In this document: piece by piece, positions 1 to 10,418 of the stretch | Layout of the letters: every line of letters starts with the position of its first letter | Position numbering within the stretch: the first letter of the stretch is position 1 | Assembly: GCA_905147135.1 (NCBI GenBank) | Contig: LR990053.1 | Coordinates: forward strand, 8,630,501 to 8,694,500 | DNA length: 64,000 nucleotides | Direction of reading: 5' to 3' | Source: Blastobasis lacticolella | Taxonomy: Eukaryota; Arthropoda; Insecta; Lepidoptera; Blastobasidae | Made by a program: the position numbers and the translations under genes | The notes under the pieces: generated by a model | The model's database searches: none | Seen by the model: only the letters and a program-made list of their open reading frames with translations | Told to the model about the DNA's origin: nothing

Positions 1-449
1 TGCGAATATTCTGAGTTTTAACACAAAATCAGACGTTGTTATGCTGTACGCTTGCCAGCGAATGTTTTTATACGTATATAGGTCATACCTATAAACACGG
101 AAGTGAGATTTTTATACCCACCACAAATGCCATTATCTGGGTTTAAAAATCCGCAATAAAAATCTGTTATCCCCCGCCGATGTGCGCCATAACTCAGCCA
201 CCCTCAGGTAAGCATCTCGCTGTACGGAATCCCAATGAGCTGGCCGGAGTAACGGCTACAATTTACTGAAAATTGAAACCTATAGGTATACCTTACTTCG
301 ATAATGTTCGATAAATATTGGCAACAAATTGGTATTTGTTGGCAATATGTATCAAGTTAAGAGTTCTCGCTACTTGTATAGGTATTAAGATAGTCTTAAA
401 ATAAAGAGTACACCTACGTGAAAAGTATAACCTATGTAATCAAGCGCTA

Positions 450-481
450 ATCTCACGGATCCTGATCAGAATCCGTGAGAT
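450..481. repeat. short perfect inverted repeat
   Basis: Eleven-base perfect arms (450-460 and 471-481) flank a 10-base loop that contains TGATCA. The same TGATCA core recurs just downstream at 484-489. It could be part of a foldback element or a chance hairpin; there is no sign that it is a gene. Confidence 0.6.
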
Positions 482-898
482 CCTGATCAAGATCAGATGG
501 ATCAACTCGGTTAACTCACAGTCGTAGCATGGCAACTGCTGTCTGAGAGGTAGACCATCTGGAATAACCCTAGTTTATAAATGTCTGAAATCTCTGTTGT
601 ATTTTTGATATGGATTTTGAAAATCGTTTAATCATTGGGGAGATCATGGAAAATAAAAATGTTCAACTGAGGACGTTTACCAACCATTAATGATTATGAT
701 GATGATGGTTTTGACAAGACAATCCATAAAGTATCGCTTTGCGAATAATCCGATATGACACGCGACAAGTTAATTTAAATATTACAGAATTCCTTGCCGG
801 ATCGTGTTATTAATGTAAGAAATCATACAGGGAATGCAGCTAGGGTTATATCGAACCTATATTTCATTGATACTGCTTTTCCATAGTTTCCATGTAAA

Positions 899-1051
899 TC
901 CAGTCTGGTCAGGTGCCCCTGGTAGCAGGGTTACGGAGGTCAAATGGCAGTCGCTCCACTGTGATTATCTGATCAGCCAAATTGTGGATCATCGTAAAGG
1001 CGGACCACGGGCCCTCGAGAGCACAACCGAGACATTAACGCCAAGATGATT
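899..1051 (+). repeat. SINE body fragment (GCACAACCGGGACATTAACG family)
   Basis: This is the 3' body of a dispersed family seen about ten times in the window. Shared landmarks in order are TCTGGTCAGG, AGCAGGGT, GTCAGATGGCAGTCGCTC, TGATCTGCCAAAT, AAGGCGGAC, GGGCCCTCG, AGCACAACCGGGACATTAACGCCAAG and a GATGAT tail. Here the tRNA-derived 5' head is missing. The open frame that runs through it (834-1049) is a repeat-derived frame and not a gene. Confidence 0.85.
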
Positions 1052-1226
1052 GCTTTTCCACGTTGCTAGAATAAGAAACATAATTACCTGGTAGAACTTT
1101 TCTCCAAGCAAACACGTCTCAAACTCAGAACGCATCACTCATCAACTTACAATGAGATTCATAACCTCATTCGCTACTCAGTCCTCAACATCATCAGATT
1201 AAAACAATTTCACTTTTTCACACAAG

Positions 1227-1434
1227 GTGGCGTGGATCCGCGCCGACGACCAGACGATTCTCACCCTCCACACAAGACTGGTGACCCACAGTCCTCGGTA
1301 CGCGGTCACCAACGACTCGCCACACTCCTGGCAGCTGCATATCAGGCCACTGAAGGTGGAGGACCGAGGCTGCTACATGTGCCAGATCAACACGAGCACA
1401 ATGAAGAAACAAATCGGATGCGTCGATGTTTTGG
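1227..1434 (+). CDS. Ig gene exon: second half of Ig1
   Basis: The exon starts after CACAAG and ends before GTAAGT. It encodes residues 1-69 of the visible protein plus one base (phase 1 out, phase 0 in). It opens with VAWIRADDQTILTLHT, which carries the Ig1 core tryptophan (W3), and ends with DRGCYMCQIN, the DxGxYxC motif with the second Ig1 cysteine, then the G strand. Wording and spacing match DIP/lachesin Ig1 closely. The GTG at 1227 is an internal valine, not a start; the first half of this Ig domain is on an exon beyond the window. Very sure. Confidence 0.93.
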
Positions 1435-2154
1435 GTAAGTTATTGTTAGTTGTTTTATGTTATCTACTCGTATGTTCACATAAATAAATGCAAAAGACTG
1501 TAGGTATAAAAATATTGAACTCTGTAAGGTCTGGCGAATCTTTTTATATCGATTTAAATAATAATTGCGTTGTTGGTTGCTGGCTTGATAGATATGGTAT
1601 AATTGATTAATAATACCTGATATGTACATACCGTGACGTCTTTTCCTAGTATGGGATAGGCAGAGACCACATTGTTCACTTGCTACGTGACAATCTGTCT
1701 CGCTTCTTCTCATAGTTAAATTAAGTATCTCAACCTGGCACGTGAGCTTACTGATTTGTGGCGAGTGACGTCCATAATAAATGTCGTAGTTTCAAAAAAG
1801 GCGCTCGTTCTAACTTCTCTTCTCAGCCTCCTGATGAGGTTGGGACAGCGTGATGGACCAATGAGGCTGCAGCGTACGGTCTTGCTGTAAAACGCCAGGA
1901 TTGTACGCCGTCCTTTGGACATCTCTCTCACCTTGACCCCCGCCTTTTAGCCTACTCTGGCGAGAGCATATACAATAATAAACATTTATTTCTATTATAA
2001 ACTTATTCCTAGACACACATTAGTGGTTGGTTGTTGACATCCTCGCTGTCGCAAGGGCTCGGCCAATTAGCAAGATTACACCAGAATCACTTGTTTGCCT
2101 TGAGAAACTTGATAATGTAAGGATCAAGTAGTACTTGTATTTTATAGAATACAA

Positions 2155-2435
2155 GTGGACCGGGCGCGACTCCGTTCGCGTAACATCTACCCTACACCTA
2201 CTTTACCCCTACGTACCTTTTTTCTTGCTTAAATAAATAATAAATAAAATAATAATAAATATTCGTGGACAAATTCAAGAAAACCTAAACCTATAAACCT
2301 TATAAACCTTCCTCTTAAATCATCCTATCTATTGCTGAAAACCGCACTAAAATCCGTTTGAAGTTTAAAAGATTTAAGCGTACACACTTACAGAGGGACA
2401 GACGGCGGGTAGCGACTTTGTTTTATACTATGCAT
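2155..2435 (+). repeat. interspersed repeat / LINE tail (CCGGCGCGACTTCGTTCGCG type)
   Basis: Landmarks are the opening CCGGGCGCGACTCCGTTCGC, a run of TAC-rich DNA, AATCATCCTATCTATTG, then ACAGACGGCGGGTAGCGACT and TTTGTTTTATACTATG. The same order is found at 37950-38210, and partly at 28600-28790, 35306-35390 and 36775-36920. This family is very common in lepidopteran DNA; its parent element is not shown here. Confidence 0.75.
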
Positions 2436-3174
2436 AGATAGATATAGAAGAATACTTACAATGTTAATTAAATAACAAAATAATTCACTCGTTTACGTTG
2501 CTGGGTATAATGACTCTAGATATCTGGGTACACGACCGGCCCGCAGTGGAAACACGTTGCGATTCTAAACAAAACCGCGTTACGTGCCTATCTATTTCAG
2601 AAATGGAATTAACGCGGCTGCCCGGTAATTAAGGCCCCAAACAAAGTGTAACAAAGTGAGGGTGTCCCTTTCTAATTACGAATTTACTCACGCAACAGCA
2701 ATAGAATACTCTCTAAATAAAATAAAAAGCGGCCGAGCTATTCTGTGCGTGATATAGGTGTCATCAGAAAGGTGTTTGTTTTGAACGTGACAGGCGTGCC
2801 TGCTAATGCATTGTTTGATATCACAGAGTAATTCCACAGAGTTGGAATAGATAATACGAGGGTAATTCCAACATTAAACTGTTGAAACAGATACGCATTG
2901 GTTCGTTCCCAATTATCCGCTTTGGGAATTGTGTGGGTAGTGTTTATACGAGGTTGGCAGCCTTTGTTAGATTATTCGACACTAATGCAAAATTATTATA
3001 TTGTCTCATTTGTGTAATTATGATTTTGAAGATTGCAGTCGATATCTGTTTACCACTATCAACATCCATTTGCCCGTATCACATTAGGTGGGGTCGGCGC
3101 AATGTTTCTTTTTACGAGGTGCTATAAGTTTGACGAGTGTATCTGCGTATCTATCTGTGGCATCGTTGCATCCG

Positions 3175-3345
3175 AACGAATGGACTGATTTCGAAGCGGT
3201 TTTCTTTGTTAGAAAGCCAATTTAATTGATATGGTTCTTAGCTTTATATTATTAAAATCGGTTCAGTAGATTTGGAAATATTTGAGTATACGTGTACTTG
3301 TTCGGGGGTTTTCCGACATTTTTCTATCGGTTAGGTCACCTATAT
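3175..3345 (+). repeat. interspersed repeat (GTTTTCCGACATT type)
   Basis: It shares the order CTGATTTCGA, a diverged AT-rich middle, and GTTTTCCGACATT with 38265-38395 and, more weakly, with 62515-62700. It is probably a noncoding transposon tail. The open frame 3292-3540 that starts inside it looks like chance. Confidence 0.55.
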
Positions 3346-4211
3346 AAAGTACAATCATTATTAACACTATCAATTATTCTTCAATTTAACTCTATTCCAT
3401 TAATTTTATCTGGATACGACACTATACGAGTACCACGCTGCTGTATTTTCAATATCTTGAAATACTTAAGAATGACTGTAGTCGAGAGTAATTTAAACGG
3501 CTTCGAAACGTTGAGCCAAGGTATAATCAAAAAAGTATAATACAATAGAAACAATATTTAAACATCGACAAAAAGAATTCTTTGACGGAGATCAAATGAA
3601 AAAGAAAAAGGGTATTTATCGAAGCCTAAAAAGAAGAGAGTCTAAAACGGCAACAGACTAAAGGTCTAAAAATACATCACAAATAAAAAGTAAGAAAGCG
3701 AGGCACGAAAATCAAAGTTTCAATTTTTATTTTAGTATTGCAAAAGGAAAAATTGCTGGAGCTGAGAATACGAGTGCCACCTCTCCATTTGTACGAACAA
3801 GGCAATTAGCGTTTACTGGCAGCTTTGCATTTTAAATACTCAGTTAGTACGAAAAGTACTGTAGTTCCCAACTTTGTTTGCTCACTTCCACTAAGCATTC
3901 ACAATTCCCTGTTAATCCTGCACCTGTAGAATTATAACGTAGCTATTTTAAAATAGAACAAAGTTGTATTGTTGCACTTCGAACGCTGTAAAATTAATCT
4001 CTTATCTCTTTTATGAGTTATGACGAACTGTACAATTTATCTGCCTCAGTTATTGTAGACGAGTTTCGAGGTAAACACTTGAATAGTAGATTGCTCGTAG
4101 GAATATTCTTTTTTACCCTTTTTATTACTTTTTCTGACTTATGTACCTACATTAGTTTAACATACGATGCTCTTGCGATGAAGGAAGACATTGTGAGGAA
4201 CCCAGCACTTT

Positions 4212-4349
4212 AAAGCGACTGAATGTGTAACCAATCTGGTCAGGTTCTCTTGTTAACAGGGTCAAGGAACTCAGATGGCGATCGCTCTACTGTTACCAAA
4301 TCCTCGCCCTCCTCGACCCTAACCCGGGCTTTAGCACCTTAACAATGAC
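4212..4349 (+). repeat. SINE body fragment, degraded
   Basis: This is the same family as 899-1051: AAGCGACTGAATGTG, TCTGGTCAGG, an altered AACAGGGTC, CAGATGGCGATCGCTC and a decayed end (TTAACAATGA). The head and the GATGAT tail are lost. Confidence 0.75.
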
Positions 4350-4732
4350 ACGGCAATAATTATATTTGGACAGAGATGTAATATATATTCTTAAACATTT
4401 GCTAAAAAGGTCAAATGCCTACTTAGACTGAAAAAAAAACGTACCTACCGTCATTTTGTTGCTAGCGGTAAGGTCGTTCGTCGGTAATAACAGACAATGG
4501 TAGCCGTAAATAGCAATATGGGCAGCCGTATGTCACCCAACAAATGCTACAAGTTTCGTCGCGCAATAATCGTTATCGACACTGTCGCATATTTCTGACA
4601 CGTTATGGTTGTTCAATAAATATCGTCTTGTTTGTCGGAATGTGTTTACCACTCTCGCCATAGGTTTGTGTAACGGTGCTATTATATGGTTGTACATTAT
4701 AACATTCTTACGGTGAGGGAAAATATCGTTAT

Positions 4733-4941
4733 GAAACCTGCGACCAGGCGACTGAATATGTGACCATGATCCAATCTGTTCAGGTTCCCTTGGTAACAGT
4801 CAGTCGGAGGTCAGATGGCAGTCTCTCCACTGTAATCCATCTCTCCACTCCATCTGCCAAATCCTGGACCATAATTGATCATGGTCCATCATCCCGGGCC
4901 TTAGGCGAGAGCACAACAGGGAAATTAACGCCAAGATGATT
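4733..4941 (+). repeat. SINE body copy
   Basis: It begins at AAACCTGCGACCAGGCGACTG, runs through the family landmarks and ends ACGCCAAGATGATTA. It contains a local duplication of the ATCTCTCCACT segment and an unusual AACAGTCAGTCGG in place of the family's AGCAGGGTCACGG. That private change is repeated at 5132, which links the two copies (see findings). Confidence 0.8.
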
Positions 4942-4979
4942 AATTTTACATTAAAACATTCATCCAATCCTATTCCTTT

Positions 4980-5130
4980 TATCATCATCACAGCCCATAC
5001 CAGTCTATTGCAGGACTTAGGGACTCTCCCACGAAAGGGTTGTTGCCATAATCTCCCTTGATAGGCGTGTTGGAGTTCGCAGTGGTATAAATATAACAAT
5101 AGAAAACGCTGCTGCTTATTTTCACTTATT
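4980..5130 (+). repeat. short interspersed repeat (GCAGGACTTAGGGCC family), truncated
   Basis: This second short family starts TCATCATCACAGCCCATAAC, then GCAGGACTTAGGGCCTCTCC, CATAATCTCC, TATAAATATAACAATGGAAA and ACGCTGCTGC. Other copies are at 5222-5424, 11037-11295, 23160-23416 and, reversed, 59585-59845. Full copies end CTCTGCCGGACACCACACGG. This copy stops after the ACGCTGCTGCTTATTTTC step. Confidence 0.8.
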
Positions 5131-5133
5131 ATA

Positions 5134-5222
5134 ACAGTCAGTCGGTGGTCAGATGGCAGTCTCTCCACTGTAATTACTTGATCTGCCAAATCCTGGACTG
5201 TGATCAAGGCGGACCCCGGGCC
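5134..5222 (+). repeat. SINE fragment fused to second repeat
   Basis: The middle of the SINE, from CAGTCAGTCGG to GGGCCTTAG, is joined directly to the second short family at ACTCTCCC. It appears to be the start of a duplicated unit with an internal deletion. Confidence 0.8.
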
Positions 5223-5424
5223 TTAGACTCTCCCGCGAAAGGGTTGTTGCCATTATCTCCCTTGATAGGCGTGTTGGAGTTTCCAGTGGTATAAATATAA
5301 CAATGGAAAACGCTGCTGCTTATTTTCCAGCCTACGGTGACTCTTAGATTTTTTGCCGCGAAAACATTAGTCATCTTGTACGACACCTATTGTGGTTGGT
5401 GCTATGCGACTCTGCCGGACGGCC
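5222..5424 (+). repeat. short interspersed repeat (GCAGGACTTAGGGCC family)
   Basis: This is the family copy without its first 50 bases or so, running from ACTCTCCCGCGAAAGGG to ACTCTGCCGGACGGCC. It is nearly the same as 5025-5127 over the shared part, as expected for a local duplication. Confidence 0.8.
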
Positions 5425-6149
5425 TGTTCCTCATATTCCTTTACAATGTTATGAATGCAAAGGTTTGTAAGGATTGGTTGATGTTAGGTAGGATGTTTGT
5501 TACTCTTTACATTAAAAACAACTAATTATTTTTGAAGAAAATTTTCGGTACTGTAACTTAGGTATATCCCAGAATACAGACTATAATTTATCCGAAATTA
5601 AATGTAGTTCGCCGTATCACCGATGTTTACTTGAAGTCCCTGGCAAAAGCTAGTATTGAATACGTTCCATATTCAACATGTATGTTCAGATTGAACACTC
5701 TATAGCGTAGAACATAATGCAGATCTTATCTCAGGTAGGTATCTTAGATTGGATCGACCCGTTTAGACATTAATAATGCTGATTTAGTAATTAGACCGCC
5801 GTTGCAATTAAATTAGATCATTAATTACTGCCTAATAAATACGTAATACATGTAACTAAAAATATAACGTTGAACTTTGAAAGTTCAATTTCCCACTGAC
5901 TTTTGACTTGAAGAATTCTTGATTTACCTTTAATTTTATGTAGGCTAGTTAGAATTATTATTTTGTGATATAGATAAGACATACGAATTATTTTTGTATT
6001 GTAGTTTGTAATAACAAACATAATAATAATAAGTAAACTGAAAAACTGAAAAGAATTATTTCACTATTAAGAACAATAGAACGTTACATTATTCCCGAGG
6101 CTACTTTTTATAACCGGAATGCGTGAACGGTGAATGTTCACAGAGATCG

Positions 6150-6302
6150 GGGTCCCTATTATTGAAACCACTCGCATTTACGCGAGCGCTCGCTCTCTAA
6201 TGCTTGTCTTTCCTATCTCTAGCATCTTACCACGAGTGTGAAAGAGATAGGTAGCGAACGCGAGCGCTCTCGTGGATGCGAGCGATTCAAAAATAGGGCC
6301 CC
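6150..6302. mobile_element. foldback element (MITE-like), GGGCCCTATTTTTGAA ends
   Basis: The left arm begins GGGTCCCTATTATTGAAACC and is matched in reverse complement by the right arm ending GGTTCAAAAATAGGGCC-type sequence (here GATTCAAAAATAGGGCCCC). Arms pair over about 60 bases with scattered mismatches around a short centre. Related ends occur at 30838-30933 and 48580-48612. It has no coding capacity, so it is a nonautonomous element. Confidence 0.8.
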
Positions 6303-6951
6303 AGAACAGCGCGCGGGTGTAAGCCGCTGGGAATAGTTAGCAACTGATGAATATATAACAAGGATTGGAATGTGTCCGCAAAAATAACTGAACTTCACAT
6401 AAAAAATGTGTATAAGTACCTTCCTAAACAGACATGAAAACCTTTTGAAATTAGAAATCCATTCAACAATACACTTTTACACGCAAAAAGTTCATCTAAG
6501 TACCCATACCTAATTAAATACCATGAACATAGGTCACAAAAAATTATTGACCCTCTCTAGTAGACTTCTAGGCCTCCAAACGCTATGATAACACCCCCAA
6601 TAACGCCACTGTATCTTGCCCAACACCAATACATCCACGTCGCAGGCGTGCAGGACACGTTAATGCGATCGCCCGGGCTATAGCCCCCAGGAGAGCCGGT
6701 CCGGTCGACTAACCGGGTATACGGATATAGGGATGGGCAACTCAGCAGTCATTGCGTCAATTGAGTCAAATGAGTTGAGAGTTGCGTAGTAGATTGAGTG
6801 AACACAATGCAGAATGGCGAAGCGAAATGGAACTCGTCGATAGACCAAAGATATGCTCTGATATTCGGGGTGTAGGTTAAGCTAATACTTGAAGACGCCA
6901 GTTTTCAATTACGGCTGTTCTCTGCTCGAATTATTCCATATCAATCATAAT

Positions 6952-7042
6952 ATCTGATCTGCCAAATTCTGGATCAAGGTCAAAGTGCACCCTGGGCCCT
7001 CGTGCGCGAAACCACAACCGGGACATTGACGCCAAATTGATT
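6952..7042 (+). repeat. SINE 3' fragment
   Basis: The last third of the SINE family: ATCTGATCTGCCAAATTCTGG, GGGCCCTCGTGCGCGAAA, CACAACCGGGACATTGACGC. Confidence 0.8.
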
Positions 7043-7637
7043 AATCATGATATGATATCGTCTAGCTAGATGTTTTAAAATTTCGATGAATCACCTAGGT
7101 GATCCAATTCCACATATATTAAATTACTTCTTTTTATCTAAAAATTTACAATTTAGTATTACTAGATAAAATAATGATTGATTGTGTAATTCATTTAATT
7201 TATGAGGAGAACATCGATCAACAAGTTCAAATTCGGCTGCCCTGCGGATACATATCAACGCGTACACATTTCCAAAAACTGAGTCAACACATTTGGTACG
7301 GCAACTGCCTTGCGGGCGCAACGTTACTCGGGTATGGTACACATCCATACCCAGGAATACAGCTAAACACCGGACCCGCAATCACGTCTCGGGGCCCGCA
7401 ACTATTTGCGATGCCGTGTTCCCGAGTTCGCTCGTTATCGCGTCCGCGTGCAAGCGCGCTTTCTTTTAATCTCTTTCTTTTGGTGGAAATCTGGCTTGGT
7501 TGCTGCTGAAGTGTGAATTGTTGGACCTCTAACTATTTGGACTTAAGGCAATAAGGTAATGCGCTTATTACATTTAACTAAATTCAGTTGCAAATCAGAG
7601 TGGAATGTAGGTATAGCTCATAGAATAACCATAGTCG

Positions 7638-7770
7638 TGCGACGGGTGGTTTTGAGGTCTCCTATTTGTTGGGCGACGTCCGGCATACAACCATGGTCGC
7701 AAGACCGTTGCCATTTACGACAGCACCTAAGGACTAGGATTCACAGATTAGTTAAGCCAACAGACCTAAA
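7638..7770 (+). repeat. interspersed repeat (GGTTTTGAGGTCTCCTATT family)
   Basis: Shared landmarks are GGTTTTGAGGTCTCCTATT, GGGCGAC, CATGGTCGCAAGACC and GACAGCACCTAAG. Another plus copy is at 26670-26790 and a reversed copy at 55318-55425. The parent element is unknown. The open frame 7559-7774 is an accident of the repeat. Confidence 0.7.
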
Positions 7771-8799
7771 ATAACAATGAAATGTTTTATTGTAAGTCTC
7801 ACTAGGAATTGAAATCGGAACCCTCTACATGTGCCTTTGAAGTCATCCATCGCCAAATCCAAATTTTTATTGACATTTTTTACTTACAAAAACAAAGCTT
7901 GATATGATTACTGAAATTCGAATCCGCGTAATGTTATTACATGATACGCATGATGTTCGTAACAATTTAATTGAAATATTTGCATAAATATTTATAAGAG
8001 ATTCGTATCTCGGGGGATTTATGGTATAATTTCAACCTCGACACTGAAGAATGGGAATAAAATAAGTATTTTTCCACGGAAATTTATTCCTTCGACTGCG
8101 AATAACGATCCCTCAGTGCATAAATTACGAGGCGTTGGGTCGCTGGCTATTAAATTTTTTACATCACATTAGGGATCCATTTACAGATTAGGTGCCAAGA
8201 GACTTGCCAGCCGCTGCCGGTTCTCTATCATTTGATTGTGACACACTTACCTGCGGCGACACTGAATCTAGACGTTTCAAATACAGATTCAGATATTTTT
8301 TTTTTAATAGAATATTTTACATGAAAATTTTCCTAAATTGATGACATAATTTCCCTTTGGGATAATAAATTTTTCCCCATTATATAATCCCATAATTTCC
8401 CATAATTGAACACATACAAACAGTTTTTTGCAATTATTGGATACTTAAAAAGGATTATCTTTTACCTGCATATTTAATTTATTTGCGCCAGATTTCGAAC
8501 TAGTTCTGTCATTAAACTGTTTCTGTATTATCTAGTTAACATTTCAGACACAGATTCCAGTCAGTAAAATAATATTCAATCTACATTGGATTTAATGATA
8601 AAACATTTATAAATCCATTATCAACGGCTTTCACCGCGCGCATATCGGATCTCTGTAAACATTTAACTTTCCTGCGGGACCCTATTATTTTCCCGGGATA
8701 AAAGTGGTGGAAAGCATATTTATACGAATCAGTTCAAACAAGCAGAGCCTACCTGGTAACTGCCGCCCTTAATACCTACTATTCACGCACTTTCTTTAG

Positions 8800-8995
8800 T
8801 GCAAAAAAATGCAGAACCGAAGCTGCGTTGTCATTACCTATGTGGAATATGCTGGCCATCTTATCTTTCAAACCGGTACACAACATCGCAATTTTTTTGC
8901 TTGGCGGCAGAAACTCGTACGTTCACTCACCCAAACGGACCCATCATTCTTGCCAGAGTCCTAAACCCGGAAAACTATTTATCGGGGTTACCTGG
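8800..8995 (+). repeat. interspersed repeat (CAGAACCGCAGGTGCGTTGTC family), diverged
   Basis: Order of landmarks: GCAGAACCGAAGCTGCGTTGTC, CTGGCCATCTTATCTTTCAAA, GCTTGGCGGCAGAAA and GTACGTTCACTCACCC. Better copies lie at 26795-26998, 37490-37745 and 63720-63915. Confidence 0.65.
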
Positions 8996-9188
8996 GTTAC
9001 CTGTACAACTAGCGGGTTATGTTAATAACTAGATACATTAAGCAATTTATTTAGTTCTATAAAAGGGAATAATGTTCCTTACGACAGAGAATTGGTACCA
9101 TTCAGTCTCTAAAAGCAACATTATTTGCAATAAAGCCCCAAAGTCTGATCATATGATCTGTATACTAATCGATAGTGTTCTTTCACAG

Positions 9189-9359
9189 TGCCCCCAAATA
9201 TAGTGGACGAAGGTACGAGCGGGGACTTGGTGGCGCGGGAAGGGCAGGACGTGAGCTTGTCCTGCCGCGCCCGCGGGCGGCCGTCGCCGCGTATCCTGTG
9301 GCGGCGGGAGACCGGAGTCCACATACAGCTGAGAGATGAGACTGGGGAATTGAGAAAAG
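9189..9359 (+). CDS. Ig gene exon: linker and first half of Ig2
   Basis: The acceptor is TTTCACAG and the donor is G|GTGAGA. Phase 1 in and out. Encodes residues 70-126: the PPNIVDEGTSGDL linker typical of the Ig1-Ig2 junction in DIP/lachesin proteins, then the Ig2 first cysteine in DVSLSCRARGRPSPRILW with the core tryptophan, and the C-to-E strand region ending at GELRK. The exon is markedly richer in GC than its introns, as expected for coding sequence in this gene. The family call is firm. Confidence 0.95.
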
Positions 9360-9465
9360 GTGAGAATTACACACATACAAACATATACATACTTTACTGT
9401 AGGGTATAGCGCGGAAGCGCAACCGGGATTTAACGCCAAGATGATGATGATACATACTTCACTTC

Positions 9466-9525
9466 ACGTCTTTTTCCCGTAGGGGTGGGCAGAGACCACA
9501 TTGTTCCGCTCGATACCGTCCTTTT
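9466..9525 (+). repeat. interspersed repeat (GGGCAGAGACCACATTGTTC)
   Basis: It shares CGTCTTTT, CGTAGGGGTGGGCAGAGACC and ACATTGTTC with 1632-1712, in the same orientation. This short sequence is common in lepidopteran repeats. It sits right after a SINE-like tail ending ACGCCAAGATGATGATGA at 9433-9450, so the two may be parts of one insertion. Confidence 0.6.
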
Positions 9526-9901
9526 GGGGATAAATGGGCCCACTGAAACCCAGCGTTGTGGTTCGCGTCGAGCGGCCACAACATTATGCTTACGCTTATG
9601 GTATTAACAATGCCACTGGGAACCCAATAATTGTTTCAGTGTTTTATGTACCAACAGATTTTTTAAATGCTATTGTATTGCAAAATTATTGTGACGTGGC
9701 GCTCATGTGTAATAAATGTTTCTTTCTTTCTTTATTTTCTTACAAATTTCTCTCGCCTCTTCCGTACTTTTCAACTATTTCATATAGGTATGCTCATCGG
9801 TAGCGTTAATATCAATATTTTGTGATTAAGGGTACTCCTGACCTGAATTTTCTTTAAAATATCTCCGACATCTCCTTCTAACACTTCCATTCACTCTTGC
9901 C

Positions 9902-10080
9902 ATATACAGGATGTTACATAATATATGTATGAAGCCGTGAACTGGATGGAGTGCTAAACGTATGAAAACTATAGGTACAATTATTTCTGTCGTACGTGGA
10001 ATAATTGTACCTATCGTTTTCATACGCACTCCATCCAGTACACGGTTTCATACACAAATTATGTAACACTCTGTATATCT
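9902..10080. mobile_element. foldback MITE, about 180 bp
   Basis: Two arms of about 80 bases (9902-9984 and 10000-10079) are reverse complements with few mismatches, around a central TCTGTCGTACGTGG loop. The outer ends read ATATACAGGATGTTACATAA and its complement. There is no open frame, so it is a nonautonomous DNA element. The transposase source is unknown. Confidence 0.88.
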
Positions 10081-10150
10081 TCTTCTCATTCAAGGTGCGA
10101 AATACCTTGAATTATTGTAATTTACTAGCTACAAGCAATTGCAACATTGC

Positions 10151-10418
10151 AGACATTAGTCGGCTAATATAACCCGTCGGTAGATGACATTAGTCACCGA
10201 ATAGGACTCGTCGGTAGATGACATTAGTCGGCTAATATGACTCGTCGGCAGATGACACTAGTCGCCCTAATATGACTCTTCGGTGGATGAAATTAGTCGC
10301 CTAATATGACTCGTCGGTAGATGACATTAGTCGCCTAATAGGACTCGTCGGTAGATGACATTAGTCGCCTAATAGGACTCATCAGTAGATGACACTAGTC
10401 GCCTCATATGACTCGTCG
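10151..10418 (+). repeat. 34-bp tandem array, eight copies
   Basis: Eight head-to-tail units of about 34 bases share GTCGGTAGATGACATTAGTC and GCCTAATAGGACTC. The last full units are nearly identical (adjacent ATGACATTAG starts at 10321 and 10355, exactly 34 apart); the first and last ones are more diverged. Units are not a multiple of three and carry stops, so it is noncoding. It is a minisatellite within the intron between the two halves of Ig2. Confidence 0.92.

Larger units (their letters stand above)
1..1226 (+). other. intron upstream of the first visible Ig exon
   Basis: This stretch ends in a pyrimidine-rich tract followed by AG at 1225-1226, directly before the first visible exon of the Ig gene, so it is read as the 3' part of an intron. 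I looked for the missing first half of Ig1 (the strand with the first Ig cysteine) and did not find it, so that exon and the signal peptide should lie upstream of the window. The stretch holds a short inverted repeat at 450-481 and a SINE fragment at 899-1051. Nothing else is recognisable. Confidence 0.7.
1435..9188 (+). other. large intron with repeats
   Basis: The intron runs from GTAAGT to a TTTCACAG acceptor. It holds repeat pieces: 1632-1712 (copy of a sequence also at 9466-9525), a LINE tail at 2155-2435, another tail family at 3175-3345, SINE fragments at 4212-4349, 4733-4941, 5134-5222 and 6952-7042, a second short family at 4980-5130 and 5222-5424, a foldback element at 6150-6302, a repeat at 7638-7770 and a further one at 8800-8995. 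The remaining sequence (for example 3350-4210, 5430-6140, 7045-7630, 7780-8790) shows nothing I can name. Confidence 0.85.

Noticed and set aside
200..215. Donor-like CAG|GTAAGC near the left edge as the end of the missing Ig1 exon
   Set aside because: The sequence before it encodes no Ig-like peptide in any frame, and no acceptor fits.
834..1049. Small plus-strand gene upstream of the first Ig exon
   Set aside because: Most of it is the SINE body; the same frame can be read in other copies.
4800..5386. Minus-strand frames across the duplicated repeat region
   Set aside because: They run through SINE and short-repeat sequence on the opposite strand and have no family resemblance.
10151..10418. 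A CRISPR-like array
   Set aside because: Units are contiguous tandem repeats without unique spacers, in a eukaryotic intron.
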